Assembly: GCA_022511355.1 (NCBI GenBank)
Contig: JAFLRS010000004.1
Span: 1-30,578 of the forward strand
Length of the DNA stretch: 30,578 nt
Source of the DNA: Alistipes sp.
GTDB taxonomy: Bacteria > Bacteroidota > Bacteroidia > Bacteroidales > Rikenellaceae
Direction of reading: 5' to 3'
Part shown: piece by piece, positions 1 through 8,441 of the stretch
Layout of the letters: the number at the start of each line of letters is the position of its first letter
How positions within the stretch are numbered: position 1 is the stretch's first letter
Translations under genes and position numbers: made by a program
Notes under the pieces: generated by a model
Told to the model about the DNA's origin: nothing
Seen by the model: the letters and a program-made list of their open reading frames with translations, nothing else
The model's database searches: none

Positions 1-1460
1 TCTCGCTGTGCGGGGAGAGCCGCAAGGCGGTGTCGGAGTGTCACGAATTTCTGAAGGCTTTTGCCCGCGACAAGGTGATATACGGAATCAATACCGGTTT
101 CGGACCTATGGCGCAGTGGCGTATCGACGACAGTCGTCTCGAGGAGCTGCAGTACAACATTATACGCAGTCATTCGACGGGAGCGGGACGGCCTTTGCCC
201 GGGATTTGCGTTCGTGCGGCGATGCTGGCCCGTCTTATGACTTTCATGCAGGCTCATTCGGGAGTCCATGCGGAGGTTTGCGACCTGCTGGTCGAGTTCC
301 TGAACAGAGATATCTGCCCCGTCATACCCGAACACGGCAGCGTGGGAGCGAGCGGCGACCTCGTGCAGCTTGCGCATCTGGCTTTGGCCTTGATAGGCGA
401 GGGCGAGGTGTTTCACGGAGGCGTGCGTCGTGCGACGGCCGAGGTTATGGCGGAGGAGGGTTTGCGTCCGTTGGGGATGCATCTTCGCGAGGGTCTGGCG
501 GTTACGAACGGCACGGCTGTCATGACGGGAATAGGTCTTGTGAATCTGGTGTTGGCGAAACGTCTGTTCGGTCATGCGGTGAAGGCTTCGGTGGTCATGA
601 ACGAGATAGCCTCGTCGTATGACGACTTCATGTCGGAGGTTCTGAACGGATTGAAGCTTCATGCGGGTCAGCGCAGGGTTGCGGCCATGATGCGGGAGGC
701 GGCCGAAGGAAGCCGTTCGCTCCGCAGCCGCGAGAGGGAGCTTTACAGCCGCCGGAGCGAGGAGGAGGTGTTCGAACACAAGGTTCAGCCCTACTATTCG
801 CTGCGGTGCATACCTCAGATTCTGGGACCGGTACTCGACGAGCTGGAGAATGCCGAAAAGGTGTTGCTCGACGAGCTTAATTCGGTGGATGACAATCCGG
901 TGGTGGACCCGCAGTCGGGAACGGTGCTTCACGGCGGCAATTTCCACGGCGACTATGTGTCGTTCGAGATGGACAAGTTGAAGATTGCGGTGACGAAGAT
1001 GACCATGCTGGCCGAACGTCAGATGAACTATCTGTTCCACGACCGCATAAACGGCATTCTGCCTCCGTTCGTGAATATGGGGGTTCCGGGTCTCAATTAC
1101 GGATTGCAGGCTTCGCAGTTCACGGCCACCTCGACCACGGCCGAGAGTCAGACGCTGTCGAATCCGATGTATGTGCATTCGATACCCAACAACAACGACA
1201 ATCAGGATATCGTGAGCATGGGCACCAATTCGGCGTTGATATGTCGCCACGTGATAGAGAACGGTTATCAGGTGATGTCGATTCACATGATGGCGTTGGT
1301 TCAGGCGGTGGACTGTCTGGGGGCTGCCGGACGATTGTCGCCAGTTACGCGCGGGGTTTACGATGCGGTGCGGGCTGAGGTGCCGGCATTTGTGGAGGAC
1401 CGCCCCAAATATGAAGAGATTGAACGCATCGGGGCGATGCTGAAAGGAGAGAACCGATGA
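1..1460 (+). CDS. Aromatic amino acid ammonia-lyase (HAL/TAL family), 5'-truncated by the window
   Basis: MIO-dependent lyase that removes ammonia from an aromatic amino acid; here it probably makes the aryl starter acid (4-coumarate-like) for the aryl polyene. The frame is already open at base 3 and the family's early glycine-rich segment (YGINTGFG, around base 81) lies close to the left edge, so the true start is outside the window; GTG at 30 is only an internal codon. The MIO triad Ala-Ser-Gly is at 348-356 within GSVGASGDL. Substrate clues are mixed. The selectivity pair is Ser-His (about 168-173), as in histidine lyases, but the later Asn-Gln-Asp (about 1200-1208) has Gln where histidine lyases carry Glu, as tyrosine and phenylalanine lyases do. 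With the pigment context I favour tyrosine. The stop overlaps the ketoreductase start by 4 bases (ATGA). Confidence 0.9.
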   Translation, partial: SLCGESRKAVSECHEFLKAFARDKVIYGINTGFGPMAQWRIDDSRLEELQYNIIRSHSTGAGRPLPGICVRAAMLARLMTFMQAHSGVHAEVCDLLVEFLNRDICPVIPEHGSVGASGDLVQLAHLALALIGEGEVFHGGVRRATAEVMAEEGLRPLGMHLREGLAVTNGTAVMTGIGLVNLVLAKRLFGHAVKASVVMNEIASSYDDFMSEVLNGLKLHAGQRRVAAMMREAAEGSRSLRSRERELYSRRSEEEVFEHKVQPYYSLRCIPQILGPVLDELENAEKVLLDELNSVDDNPVVDPQSGTVLHGGNFHGDYVSFEMDKLKIAVTKMTMLAERQMNYLFHDRINGILPPFVNMGVPGLNYGLQASQFTATSTTAESQTLSNPMYVHSIPNNNDNQDIVSMGTNSALICRHVIENGYQVMSIHMMALVQAVDCLGAAGRLSPVTRGVYDAVRAEVPAFVEDRPKYEEIERIGAMLKGENR

Positions 1461-2197
1461 TGGAACGAAAGAGATATGCGCTTGTGACCGGAGCCAGTCG
1501 CGGAATAGGACGGGCTGTGGCGTTGCGTCTTGCCGCTTCGGGTTATGCGGTTATTGTGAACTATGTTTCGAATCGCGCCGAGGCCGAACGGACGCTGGGC
1601 ATGATATGCGAAGCGGGCGGCGAGGGAGAGTTGTTGCAGTTCGACGTTGCCGACAACGGTGCGGTGCAGAGCGCTCTGAACGGATGGCAGGAGCGTCATG
1701 AGGGCGAGTATATTTCGGTTTTGGTGAACAATGCCGGAATCCGCAAGGACGACCTTTTGATGTGGATGCCCGAGGATGAGTGGCGCAAGGTGCTTTCGGT
1801 TTCGCTGGACGGGTTCTACAACGTGACGCAGCCGCTGCTGAAGAATATGCTGGTGGGCAAGTACGGGCGAATCGTGAATATCGTATCGCTGTCGGGCATC
1901 AAGGGTATGCCGGGTCAGACCAACTATTCGGCGGCGAAGGGCGGAGTCATAGCGGCCACGAAGGCATTGGCTCAGGAGGTTGCGAAGAAGAATGTGACGG
2001 TGAATGCGGTGGCTCCGGGGTTCATCCGCACCGACATGACGGGCGATTTGAACGAAGCCGAGCTTAAGAAGCTGATACCTGCGGGTCGTTTCGGCGAGCC
2101 GGAGGAGGTTGCGGGAGCTGTTGCCTTTTTGGTTTCGGACGATGCGGCCTACATCACCGGCGAGGTTATATCGGTAAACGGAGGTATTTATACTTGA
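1457..2197 (+). CDS. 3-oxoacyl-ACP reductase, FabG-type SDR (polyene ketoreductase)
   Basis: A 246-residue short-chain dehydrogenase that should reduce the beta-keto group after each extension cycle using NAD(P)H. The cofactor loop TGASRGIG is at residues 11-18, NNAG at 91-94, and the catalytic set is Ser144, Tyr157 and Lys161 in the YSAAK context. The fourth catalytic position, usually Asn, aligns with Ser116 here, a mild departure from housekeeping FabG. ATG at 1457 overlaps the lyase stop; a second ATG follows at 1460, so the exact start may be one codon later. Position between lyase and ketosynthase, with no gaps, argues for a dedicated pathway reductase (ApeQ-like role) and not the housekeeping fatty acid enzyme. 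Confidence 0.92.
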   Translation: MMERKRYALVTGASRGIGRAVALRLAASGYAVIVNYVSNRAEAERTLGMICEAGGEGELLQFDVADNGAVQSALNGWQERHEGEYISVLVNNAGIRKDDLLMWMPEDEWRKVLSVSLDGFYNVTQPLLKNMLVGKYGRIVNIVSLSGIKGMPGQTNYSAAKGGVIAATKALAQEVAKKNVTVNAVAPGFIRTDMTGDLNEAELKKLIPAGRFGEPEEVAGAVAFLVSDDAAYITGEVISVNGGIYT

Positions 2198-2199
2198 TT

Positions 2200-3420
2200 A
2201 TGGACAGACGTGTTGTAATAACGGGAATGGGAATATACTCCTGCATAGGCAGGAACAAGGAGGAGGTTTGCAAATCTCTCTATGAGGGCCGTTCCGGCAT
2301 AGGGGTGGTTCCCGAACGCAGGGAGATGGGCTACCGTTCGGCCTTGTCGGGCATTGTCGAGAAGCCCGATTTGAAGGGTCGTCTCGACCGTCGTCAGCGT
2401 CTGTGCCTTTCGGAACACGGTCATTATGCCTATGCGGCGACCGTCGAGGCTATGGAGCAGGCGGGCATCGATGCCGATTTTCTGGCCCGCAACGAAGTGG
2501 GTATTCTCTACGGCAACGACAGCAGTGCCGAGGCTGTTATTACGGGCGTGGATGTCATCCGCGAGAAGAAGAATACGGTGCTGGTGGGTTCGGGCAACAT
2601 CTTTCAGTCGATGAATTCGACTCTTACGATGAATCTGGCCACGATTTTCAATCTGCGCGGCATCAACTTCACGGTTTCGGGGGCCTGTGCGAGCGGTTCT
2701 CACGCGATAGGTTTGGGATATCTGCTCATAAAGCAGGGTTTGCAGGAGTGCGTGATTTGCGGCGGAGCCGAGGAGGTGAACAAATATTCGGTGGGCAATT
2801 TCGATGCTCTGAGTGCATTTTCGATGCGCGAATCGGAGCCTCACAGGGCTTCGCGTCCGTTCGACCGCAATCGCGACGGTCTGGTGCCGAGCGGCGGCGG
2901 TGCGACGGTGATACTCGAGAGTATGGAGTCGGCCGTAAGGCGCGGTGCCGCGATTATAGCCGAGGTGACGGGTTACGGATTTTCGTCGAACGGCGACCAC
3001 ATTTCGGTGCCCAACATCGACGGACCGAAACGTTCGTTGCAGATGGCTTTGCGCGATGCGGGTGTCGACGTCGCCGAGATAGGCTACATAAATGCGCACG
3101 CGACTTCGACTCCGGTCGGCGACCGCAACGAGGCATTGGCGATAGCCGAGGTATTCGGCGACCGTCCTCCGGTGACTTCGACCAAGTCGTTTACGGGTCA
3201 TGAGATGTGGATGGCCGGTGCGAGCGAGATAATCTATTCGACGCTGATGATGCAGAACGATTTCGTGGCTGCGAATCTCAACTTCGAGGAGCCTGACGAG
3301 GCATCGGCACTGCTGAACATTCCGGCCCGACGCATCGACCTCTCGTTCGATATGTTTTTGAGCAACTCCTTCGGTTTCGGAGGAACCAACTCTGCATTGA
3401 TAGTGAAAAAAGTGAAATAA
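2200..3420 (+). CDS. Beta-ketoacyl-ACP synthase 1 (FabF/FabB-like), full catalytic triad
   Basis: A condensing enzyme of about 406 residues with the thiolase fold. The active-site Cys163 sits in SGACASG, His300 in NAHATSTP, Lys329 in STKSFTGH and His334 in the GH loop, so it should be catalytically competent. The C-terminal NSFGFGGTN motif is present. I use ATG 2200; TTG 2194 in the same frame overlaps the preceding stop and sits 8 bases after a GGAGGT, so it is a possible alternative start adding two residues. It is followed after 8 bases by an ACP. One of three full KS proteins in the operon; which one loads the aryl starter and which one elongates cannot be settled from sequence alone. Confidence 0.9.
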   Translation: MDRRVVITGMGIYSCIGRNKEEVCKSLYEGRSGIGVVPERREMGYRSALSGIVEKPDLKGRLDRRQRLCLSEHGHYAYAATVEAMEQAGIDADFLARNEVGILYGNDSSAEAVITGVDVIREKKNTVLVGSGNIFQSMNSTLTMNLATIFNLRGINFTVSGACASGSHAIGLGYLLIKQGLQECVICGGAEEVNKYSVGNFDALSAFSMRESEPHRASRPFDRNRDGLVPSGGGATVILESMESAVRRGAAIIAEVTGYGFSSNGDHISVPNIDGPKRSLQMALRDAGVDVAEIGYINAHATSTPVGDRNEALAIAEVFGDRPPVTSTKSFTGHEMWMAGASEIIYSTLMMQNDFVAANLNFEEPDEASALLNIPARRIDLSFDMFLSNSFGFGGTNSALIVKKVK

Positions 3421-3428
3421 GGAGATTT

Positions 3429-3677
3429 ATGACAAAGGAAGAACTGATTGAAAAACTTAAAGAGGTGCTGGCCGAGGAGTTCGAAGTGGAAGATGCGTCG
3501 GTCATTACGCCCGAATCGTCGCTGAAGGATACGCTGGGTCTCGACTCTTTGGATTTGGTGGATGTCGTGGTGCTGGTGGAGCAGAACTTCGGTGTCACGC
3601 TTAAGGGACCCGATTTCGTGGGAGTGGCCACGTTCGGCGATTTTTACGAGATGCTCTATCGCAAGCTCAATGAGTAA
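3429..3677 (+). CDS. Acyl carrier protein 1
   Basis: An acidic 82-residue carrier protein. The phosphopantetheine attachment site is Ser40 in the LGLDSLD motif; the surrounding helix II sequence is typical of ACPs. It would hold the aryl starter or the growing polyene as a thioester. There is no phosphopantetheinyl transferase in the window, so activation must come from elsewhere in the genome. The 3' end overlaps the next start by 8 bases, which suggests coupled translation. The operon has a second ACP (8174), as in other aryl polyene clusters, where two carrier proteins are usual. Confidence 0.93.
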   Translation: MTKEELIEKLKEVLAEEFEVEDASVITPESSLKDTLGLDSLDLVDVVVLVEQNFGVTLKGPDFVGVATFGDFYEMLYRKLNE

Positions 3678-4569
3678 AGAGCCCGAAAAACAGTGGAACG
3701 GTAAATCGAGAGGCGGTCGTTTCGGCTATCTCTTCTTTATCTATTCCATTCGTTTTCTCGGGATTCGTTTTGCATACGCGATACTGGCTTTCATTGTGGT
3801 GTACTTCATAGCGTTCGCTCCGAAGGCTACGGCGGCGATATGGAGATACAACCGCCGCATACGCCGATTGGGGCGATGTCGTTCGGCGGCGGAGCTTTAC
3901 CGTCACTACTATGTATTCGGTCAGACGCTCATCGACCGGCTGGCGTTCCGCGGCGGACTTGCCGACAGATACCGTTTCGAATTCGACAATTACGGCCGCT
4001 TTCTGGAGATTATCGACTCTGCGGGCGGCGTTGTCATGATTGGAGCGCATACCGGCTGTTGGGAGGCGGGAGCGGGTTTTTTCGGCAAGTACGGCAAGAA
4101 GATAAACATCGTGATGTTCGACGACGAACACAGCGGCATCAAGGAGGCTGTCGATGACAATGCCTCGACGGCCGGCGACTACAAGATAATAGCCGTGAAC
4201 CGCGACCCTCTGGAGGCGATGCTGTCGATGAAGATAGCGTTGAACAACGGCGAGTATCTGTGTTTCAACGGCGACCGCTGGATAGACGAAAAGAGTACTG
4301 CCGGGCGGATATTCATGGGTTATGCGGCCCGTTTTCCGTCGGGTCCGTTTTTGTTGGCGGCGAAGTGCCGGGTGCCGGTGGTTTTCTACTATGCGATGCG
4401 CGAGAGCGGCCGTCGTTACCGTTTCATCTTCAGGGAGGCGGAGGCGTGCGGCGACAGCGTTCGTCTTATGGAGGAGTACACGGCTTCACTGGAGGATATT
4501 GCGAAACGTTATCCGTGTCAGTGGTTTAACTTTTATGATTTTTGGGACTACAACAAACAAACGATATGA
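3670..4569 (+). CDS. LpxL/HtrB-like lysophospholipid acyltransferase
   Basis: A 299-residue membrane-anchored acyltransferase of the lipid A late-acyltransferase family. A hydrophobic segment spans about residues 22-50. The HX4E catalytic motif is His127 to Glu132 (HTGCWE), followed later by the GDR-type segment near residue 198. I chose ATG 3670, overlapping the ACP stop by 8 bases; the longer open frame upstream lies inside the ACP gene. The family transfers acyl chains from ACP to lipid acceptors at the inner face of the cytoplasmic membrane. In this operon the likely role is to transfer an ACP-bound polyene or fatty acyl chain onto a lipid anchor. A true lipid A enzyme is less likely because of the pigment context. 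Confidence 0.85.
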   Translation: MSKEPEKQWNGKSRGGRFGYLFFIYSIRFLGIRFAYAILAFIVVYFIAFAPKATAAIWRYNRRIRRLGRCRSAAELYRHYYVFGQTLIDRLAFRGGLADRYRFEFDNYGRFLEIIDSAGGVVMIGAHTGCWEAGAGFFGKYGKKINIVMFDDEHSGIKEAVDDNASTAGDYKIIAVNRDPLEAMLSMKIALNNGEYLCFNGDRWIDEKSTAGRIFMGYAARFPSGPFLLAAKCRVPVVFYYAMRESGRRYRFIFREAEACGDSVRLMEEYTASLEDIAKRYPCQWFNFYDFWDYNKQTI

Positions 4570-5666
4570 AACTTACTCCGTCATTGGAAAAGGTATACGG
4601 TCGCGAACAGTGCAGTGCTCCTGAGGCTCAACGAAAGGCTCAGGAGATTGCGTTTGCGCCGGTAGTGTTTCAGGTTTCTCGCCTGATGCTTAAGTTCGGC
4701 ATTCTGGAGTATCTGGCAGGTCGCCGCGAGGGAGCTTCGCAGAGCGAGATTGCGGCTCATGCGCATCTGTCGGAGTATGCGGCTCAGGTGTTGCTGGAGG
4801 CGTCGCTTTCGATAGGGACGGTGCTGACGGCCGATGACCGCTACACGCTTTCGAAGACAGGATGGTTCCTGCTTAACGACCGTATGGCTCGGGCCAATCT
4901 CGATTTCAATCATGATGTGAACTATTTGGGGCTTTTCAATCTCGAGGAGTCGCTGCTCGAGGGCAGGCCCGAGGGTTTGAAGGTTTTCGGCGAGTGGCCG
5001 ACCATCTACGAAGGGTTGTCGAGTCTGCCGTCCGGGGTGCAGAAGAGTTGGTTCGGTTTCGACCACTTCTATTCCGACGAATCGTTCGATGCGGCGTTGA
5101 AGATTGTTTTCGGCGGCGGCCGCAAGGTCCGCAAGCTGCTCGATGTGGGCGGCAATACGGGTCGTTGGGCGGTTCGGTGCGTGGGTTACGACAGCGAGGT
5201 CGAGGTTACGATAATGGACCTGCCCCAGCAGATAGAGATGATGCGTCGTGCTGTGGCGAATGTTGCGGGGGGGGGTCGCATACACGGTTACGGATGCGAT
5301 TTGCTGGACGAGAGGACCGCCTTTCCGTCGGAGCATTTCGACGTTATATGGATGAGTCAGTTCCTCGACTGTTTTTCGGAGCGGGAGGTTACGAGCATCT
5401 GCCGTCGGGCTGCGGAGTCGATGGATGGAGATACCCGGTTGTGCATCATGGAGACCTTTTGGGACCGCCAGCGTTTCGAGACTGCGGCTTACTGCCTGAC
5501 TCTGACGAGCATATATTTCACCGCCATGGCCAACGGCAACAGCAAGATGTACCATTCGGACGACATGAAGCGTTGTGTCGAGGCTGCCGGACTGGAGGTG
5601 GAGGAGATAATCGACGGATTGGGATTGGGTCACTCCGTAATGATTTGCAAGAGGAGAGATGCATAG
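4566..5666 (+). CDS. SAM-dependent methyltransferase (O-methyltransferase type, with N-terminal winged-helix domain)
   Basis: A 366-residue protein with an N-terminal helical/winged-helix dimerisation region (about 25-100) and a C-terminal Rossmann SAM domain. Motif I is LDVGGNTG at about 192-199, followed by an acidic strand end (MDLP, about 217-220). The arrangement resembles CrtF/acetylserotonin-type O-methyltransferases. It probably methylates the aryl head group or another hydroxyl of the polyene. ATG 4566 overlaps the acyltransferase stop as ATGA; a longer frame from 4542 lies inside the upstream gene. A run of nine G (5267-5275) encodes Gly235-237 in frame. Losing one G would terminate the protein about 30 codons later, so the gene is prone to slippage. 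Confidence 0.88.
   Translation: MKLTPSLEKVYGREQCSAPEAQRKAQEIAFAPVVFQVSRLMLKFGILEYLAGRREGASQSEIAAHAHLSEYAAQVLLEASLSIGTVLTADDRYTLSKTGWFLLNDRMARANLDFNHDVNYLGLFNLEESLLEGRPEGLKVFGEWPTIYEGLSSLPSGVQKSWFGFDHFYSDESFDAALKIVFGGGRKVRKLLDVGGNTGRWAVRCVGYDSEVEVTIMDLPQQIEMMRRAVANVAGGGRIHGYGCDLLDERTAFPSEHFDVIWMSQFLDCFSEREVTSICRRAAESMDGDTRLCIMETFWDRQRFETAAYCLTLTSIYFTAMANGNSKMYHSDDMKRCVEAAGLEVEEIIDGLGLGHSVMICKRRDA
5267..5275 (+). repeat. Homopolymer G9 inside the methyltransferase coding sequence
   Basis: Nine consecutive G encode part of Ala234 and Gly235-237 between SAM motif I and the later strands. The current length keeps the frame open. A one-base contraction leads to TGA about 30 codons on. A second tract of the same length disrupts susC at 30010-30018. 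Confidence 0.9.
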
Positions 5667-6069
5667 CATAACCGAACTTATACCGCAACGCGCTCCGATA
5701 GTCATGGTCGATGAGTTTTGCGGCATCGATGCCGACGGCGTTTCGACCACCCGTTTTGAGGTGCGCGAGGACAACATCTTCGTGGACGGTGGCGAGTTCG
5801 GCGAGTGCGGCATCATCGAGCATATCGCCCAGTCGGCGGCGGCGCGTGTGGGTTACATCTGCCGCCGGCAGGAGCGCGAAGTGCCGTTGGGGTATATCGG
5901 TTCGGTGAACAACCTCTCGATAGTGCGTTTGCCGCGCACGGGGGAGTGTTTGCAGACGGGAATAAAGGTATTGCAGGAGGTTTTCGGCGTTTCGCTCATC
6001 GAGGCTGTGTGCCGTGCGGGCGGGGAGGTCGTAGCCGGGTGCAGAATGAAGATATTTTTGGAGCAATGA
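5659..6069 (+). CDS. Hot-dog 3-hydroxyacyl-ACP dehydratase 1 (ApeP/FabZ-like)
   Basis: A 136-residue hot-dog protein. It opens with IPQRAPIVMVDE, which matches the FabZ LPHRxPxLLVD segment with His replaced by Gln10. The central helix GECGIIEHIAQSAA carries the family's catalytic acid candidate Glu54 next to His55. It would remove water from the beta-hydroxyacyl-ACP to make each trans double bond. The operon carries a second, differently degenerate hot-dog protein (11740) with the HFP motif, which fits a two-subunit dehydratase like the ApeI/ApeP pair of known aryl polyene systems. Start ATG 5659 overlaps the methyltransferase stop by 8 bases, and the stop overlaps the next start by 4. Confidence 0.82.
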   Translation: MHSITELIPQRAPIVMVDEFCGIDADGVSTTRFEVREDNIFVDGGEFGECGIIEHIAQSAAARVGYICRRQEREVPLGYIGSVNNLSIVRLPRTGECLQTGIKVLQEVFGVSLIEAVCRAGGEVVAGCRMKIFLEQ

Positions 6070-6521
6070 TTAAACGCAGACGAAACATAGGTTGTGCCGA
6101 AGCGGCGTTGAGCGTCACGACCGAGACGAAGGTTCGGTTCAGCGAGGTGGATTCGATGCAGGTGGTGTGGCACGGCGGATACGTGCGCTATTTCGAGGAC
6201 GGCCGCGAGGCTTTCGGCCGTCGGTACGAGGGCATCGGATACATGGATTTTTACGCCAACGGCTATACGGCTCCGATAGTCGATTTGCAGGTGCAGTATT
6301 TGTCGCCTTTGACGGTGAACGAAACGGCGGTCATCGAGACGCGCTACATCGACACCGAGGCGGCGAAGATATGTTTCGAATATGTGATTCGCAGGGGGAG
6401 TGACGGTGCTGTGGCGGCCCGGGGCTGTACGACTCAGGTTTTCGTGGGTTCCGACGGCGAGATGTGCCTTAACAATCCCGTTTTTTATGAGGAGTGGAAA
6501 CAACGGTGGCTGAAGCGGTAA
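6066..6521 (+). CDS. Acyl-CoA/ACP thioesterase, 4HBT (YbgC/FadM-like) hot-dog
   Basis: A 151-residue 4-hydroxybenzoyl-CoA-type thioesterase. The signature VRFSEVDSMQVVWHGGYVRYFE contains the catalytic Asp29 and the usual His36, in the spacing seen in YbgC-like proteins. It may release finished polyene acyl chains or clear stalled ones (editing), comparable to the thioesterase ApeK of other aryl polyene clusters. ATG 6066 overlaps the dehydratase stop as ATGA; the longer open frame from 5805 is inside the dehydratase gene. The 3' end overlaps the start of ketosynthase 2. Confidence 0.88.
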   Translation: MIKRRRNIGCAEAALSVTTETKVRFSEVDSMQVVWHGGYVRYFEDGREAFGRRYEGIGYMDFYANGYTAPIVDLQVQYLSPLTVNETAVIETRYIDTEAAKICFEYVIRRGSDGAVAARGCTTQVFVGSDGEMCLNNPVFYEEWKQRWLKR

Positions 6522-8167
6522 GGATATATTTGGGAGCGACGAGTCTGCGCTGCTGCCTCGGCGACAAGCATTCGACTGCGGATGCGATGGCGGCCGGAGT
6601 GTGCGGTTTGCGCTTCGACGACTCTCTTTCGATGATGGCGGGACGCATTTCGACTCTGCCGGAGTCGGTCGGGGGTGCTACGCGCTTCGAGTCCTTGATT
6701 GCCGAGCAGGTGGGCAACGTGCTGAACGAATCGGGACTGACGCTCTCGGACCCTGCGGTGCAGTTGTTTATCTCCACCACCAAGGGCAATGTCGAGCTGT
6801 TGGCCGGGGGTTGCGACCCGCTGCCTGCGGGCGTGCGGCTTCATGAGTCGGCGCGCAGGGTGGCCGCGATGTTCGGCTGCGCGAGGGAGCCTGTGGTCAT
6901 ATCCAACGCCTGCATTTCGGGTCTGTCGGCCATGATTGCGGCGCGCAGAATGCTGCTCGACGGATGTTGCCGTCATGCGGTGGTTGCGGGTTGCGACGTG
7001 CTGTCGGAGTTTATCGCTTCGGGTTTCGCATCGTTCAAGTCGGTGAGCGGCGGACCGTGCCGTCCTTACGATTCGGAGCGTGACGGACTCACTTTGGGCG
7101 AGGCTTGCGGAGCCGTGGTTCTCACTTCGGACCGTTCCTTTGCCGATGCTGCGGGAATATGTCTGGCGGGAGGTGCAGTTACCAACGACGCCAATCACAT
7201 ATCGGGTCCGTCGCGAACGGGTGACGGATTGCATTATGCCATCGAGGGTGCGCTTGCCGAGGCGGGCATTACGGCCGCGGAAGCGGGTTTCGTGAATGCT
7301 CACGGCACGGCGACTCTCTACAACGACGAGATGGAGAGCAAGGCATTGGCGCTTTCGTCGTTGGCCGACACTCCGATGAACGGACTCAAGGGCTATATAG
7401 GCCACACGTTGGGAGCTTCGGGGGTTGTGGAGGCTGTATTGTGTGCCGAGCAGTTGCGCCGCGGCTTTATATTCGGGACGTGCGGATTCGCTTCGACGGG
7501 GACCTCTGTCGGATTGCGGATTTCGGCCGGACGTCAGAGTATCGCCCGCCGAAGCTGCATAAAGACCGCTTCGGGATTCGGCGGATGCAATGCCGCCATA
7601 GTCCTGACGATGGAGGAGACGAACGGGGCTCGAAGATGCGAACGGGAGGCGGAACGTGCGGCGGTGTATGAGCTGCCGTGGTCGGAGCTGCCGTTCGAGG
7701 AGTTCATACGCCGTGAATTCAGGTCGCTGGGCGAACCGAATATGAAGTTCTACAAGATGAGCGATTTGTGCAAGGCGGTATATGTGTCGGCGGAGAATCT
7801 GCTGCGCGGATTCGATATGACGGAGTATGCTCCTTCGCGTCGTGCGGTGATTCTGGCCAACAGCATATCGTCGTTGGAGTGCGATGCGGAGCATCAGCGC
7901 ATTCTGAACGAGCATCTGCCCGAAGGAGCGTCGCCGGCGGTATTCGTCTATACGCTTCCCAATGTGGCGGCGGGCGAGGTGTGCATCCGTCACGGGATGA
8001 AGGGCGACAACACATTTTTCATCGAGGCTGCGGACGACGGTATGGCTGTGCGGTATGCGCGTCGTCTGATAGAGACGGGCGTTGCCGATGTTGCCGTATG
8101 CGGATGGTGCGAGAAGTGGGGCGAGGAGTGGAACGTGAAACTCGAATTGTTGAAACTTAAACAATAA
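6506..8167 (+). CDS. Ketosynthase 2: full KS fused to a degenerate KS N-terminal half
   Basis: A protein of about 553 residues in two parts. Residues 1 to about 370 form a complete beta-ketoacyl synthase with Cys136 in SNACISG, His266 in NAHGTAT, Lys295 and His300 in GLKGYIGHTLGASG, and a GFGGCNA end motif. Residues about 410-553 resemble a second KS N-terminal lobe (PAVFVYTLPN, then GMKGDNTFFIEAADDG and RLIETGVADVAVCGW), but where the nucleophilic Cys should be there is an Ala/Asp-rich stretch, so this part cannot condense. It looks like a built-in chain-length-factor-like or scaffold half. Start choice is GTG 6506, 12 bases after GAGGAG; GTG 6494 is the alternative, adding four residues. 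Both overlap the thioesterase gene. Confidence 0.85.
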   Translation: MAEAVRIYLGATSLRCCLGDKHSTADAMAAGVCGLRFDDSLSMMAGRISTLPESVGGATRFESLIAEQVGNVLNESGLTLSDPAVQLFISTTKGNVELLAGGCDPLPAGVRLHESARRVAAMFGCAREPVVISNACISGLSAMIAARRMLLDGCCRHAVVAGCDVLSEFIASGFASFKSVSGGPCRPYDSERDGLTLGEACGAVVLTSDRSFADAAGICLAGGAVTNDANHISGPSRTGDGLHYAIEGALAEAGITAAEAGFVNAHGTATLYNDEMESKALALSSLADTPMNGLKGYIGHTLGASGVVEAVLCAEQLRRGFIFGTCGFASTGTSVGLRISAGRQSIARRSCIKTASGFGGCNAAIVLTMEETNGARRCEREAERAAVYELPWSELPFEEFIRREFRSLGEPNMKFYKMSDLCKAVYVSAENLLRGFDMTEYAPSRRAVILANSISSLECDAEHQRILNEHLPEGASPAVFVYTLPNVAAGEVCIRHGMKGDNTFFIEAADDGMAVRYARRLIETGVADVAVCGWCEKWGEEWNVKLELLKLKQ

Positions 8168-8173
8168 CTAACT

Positions 8174-8428
8174 ATGGAACAACTTATTGAAGAGTTGAAG
8201 AAACATCTTATCGAGGAGTTGAATCTCGAAGATATTACGCCTGCCGACATCGATGCGGAGGCTCCGTTGTTCGGCGACGGTTTAGGATTGGATTCTATCG
8301 ATGCGCTTGAGATAATTCTCATTTTGGAGCGCCACTACGGTGTGAAGCTGGCCAATGCCGCCGAAGCGAAGCCGATATTCTATTCGGTGAAGACGCTGGC
8401 GGAGTATGTAATGCAGAATCGGAAATAG
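8174..8428 (+). CDS. Acyl carrier protein 2
   Basis: An 84-residue acidic carrier protein with phosphopantetheine site Ser41 in LGLDSID. It follows ketosynthase 2 by 6 bases and precedes ketosynthase 3 by 13. The motif differs from ACP1 (DSI against DSL) and the two proteins share only the common ACP pattern, so they may serve different steps, for example starter loading and chain elongation. Confidence 0.93.
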   Translation: MEQLIEELKKHLIEELNLEDITPADIDAEAPLFGDGLGLDSIDALEIILILERHYGVKLANAAEAKPIFYSVKTLAEYVMQNRK

Positions 8429-8441
8429 CCGATTGCGGGCA

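Noticed and set aside
3670..4569. Reading the acyltransferase as a lipid A biosynthesis gene
   Set aside because: The family fits, but placement between an ACP and a methyltransferase in a pigment operon makes a pathway-specific acyltransferase more likely.
6485..8164. 559-codon minus-strand frame opposite ketosynthase 2
   Set aside because: Composition and coextension with a real gene show it is an antisense artefact.
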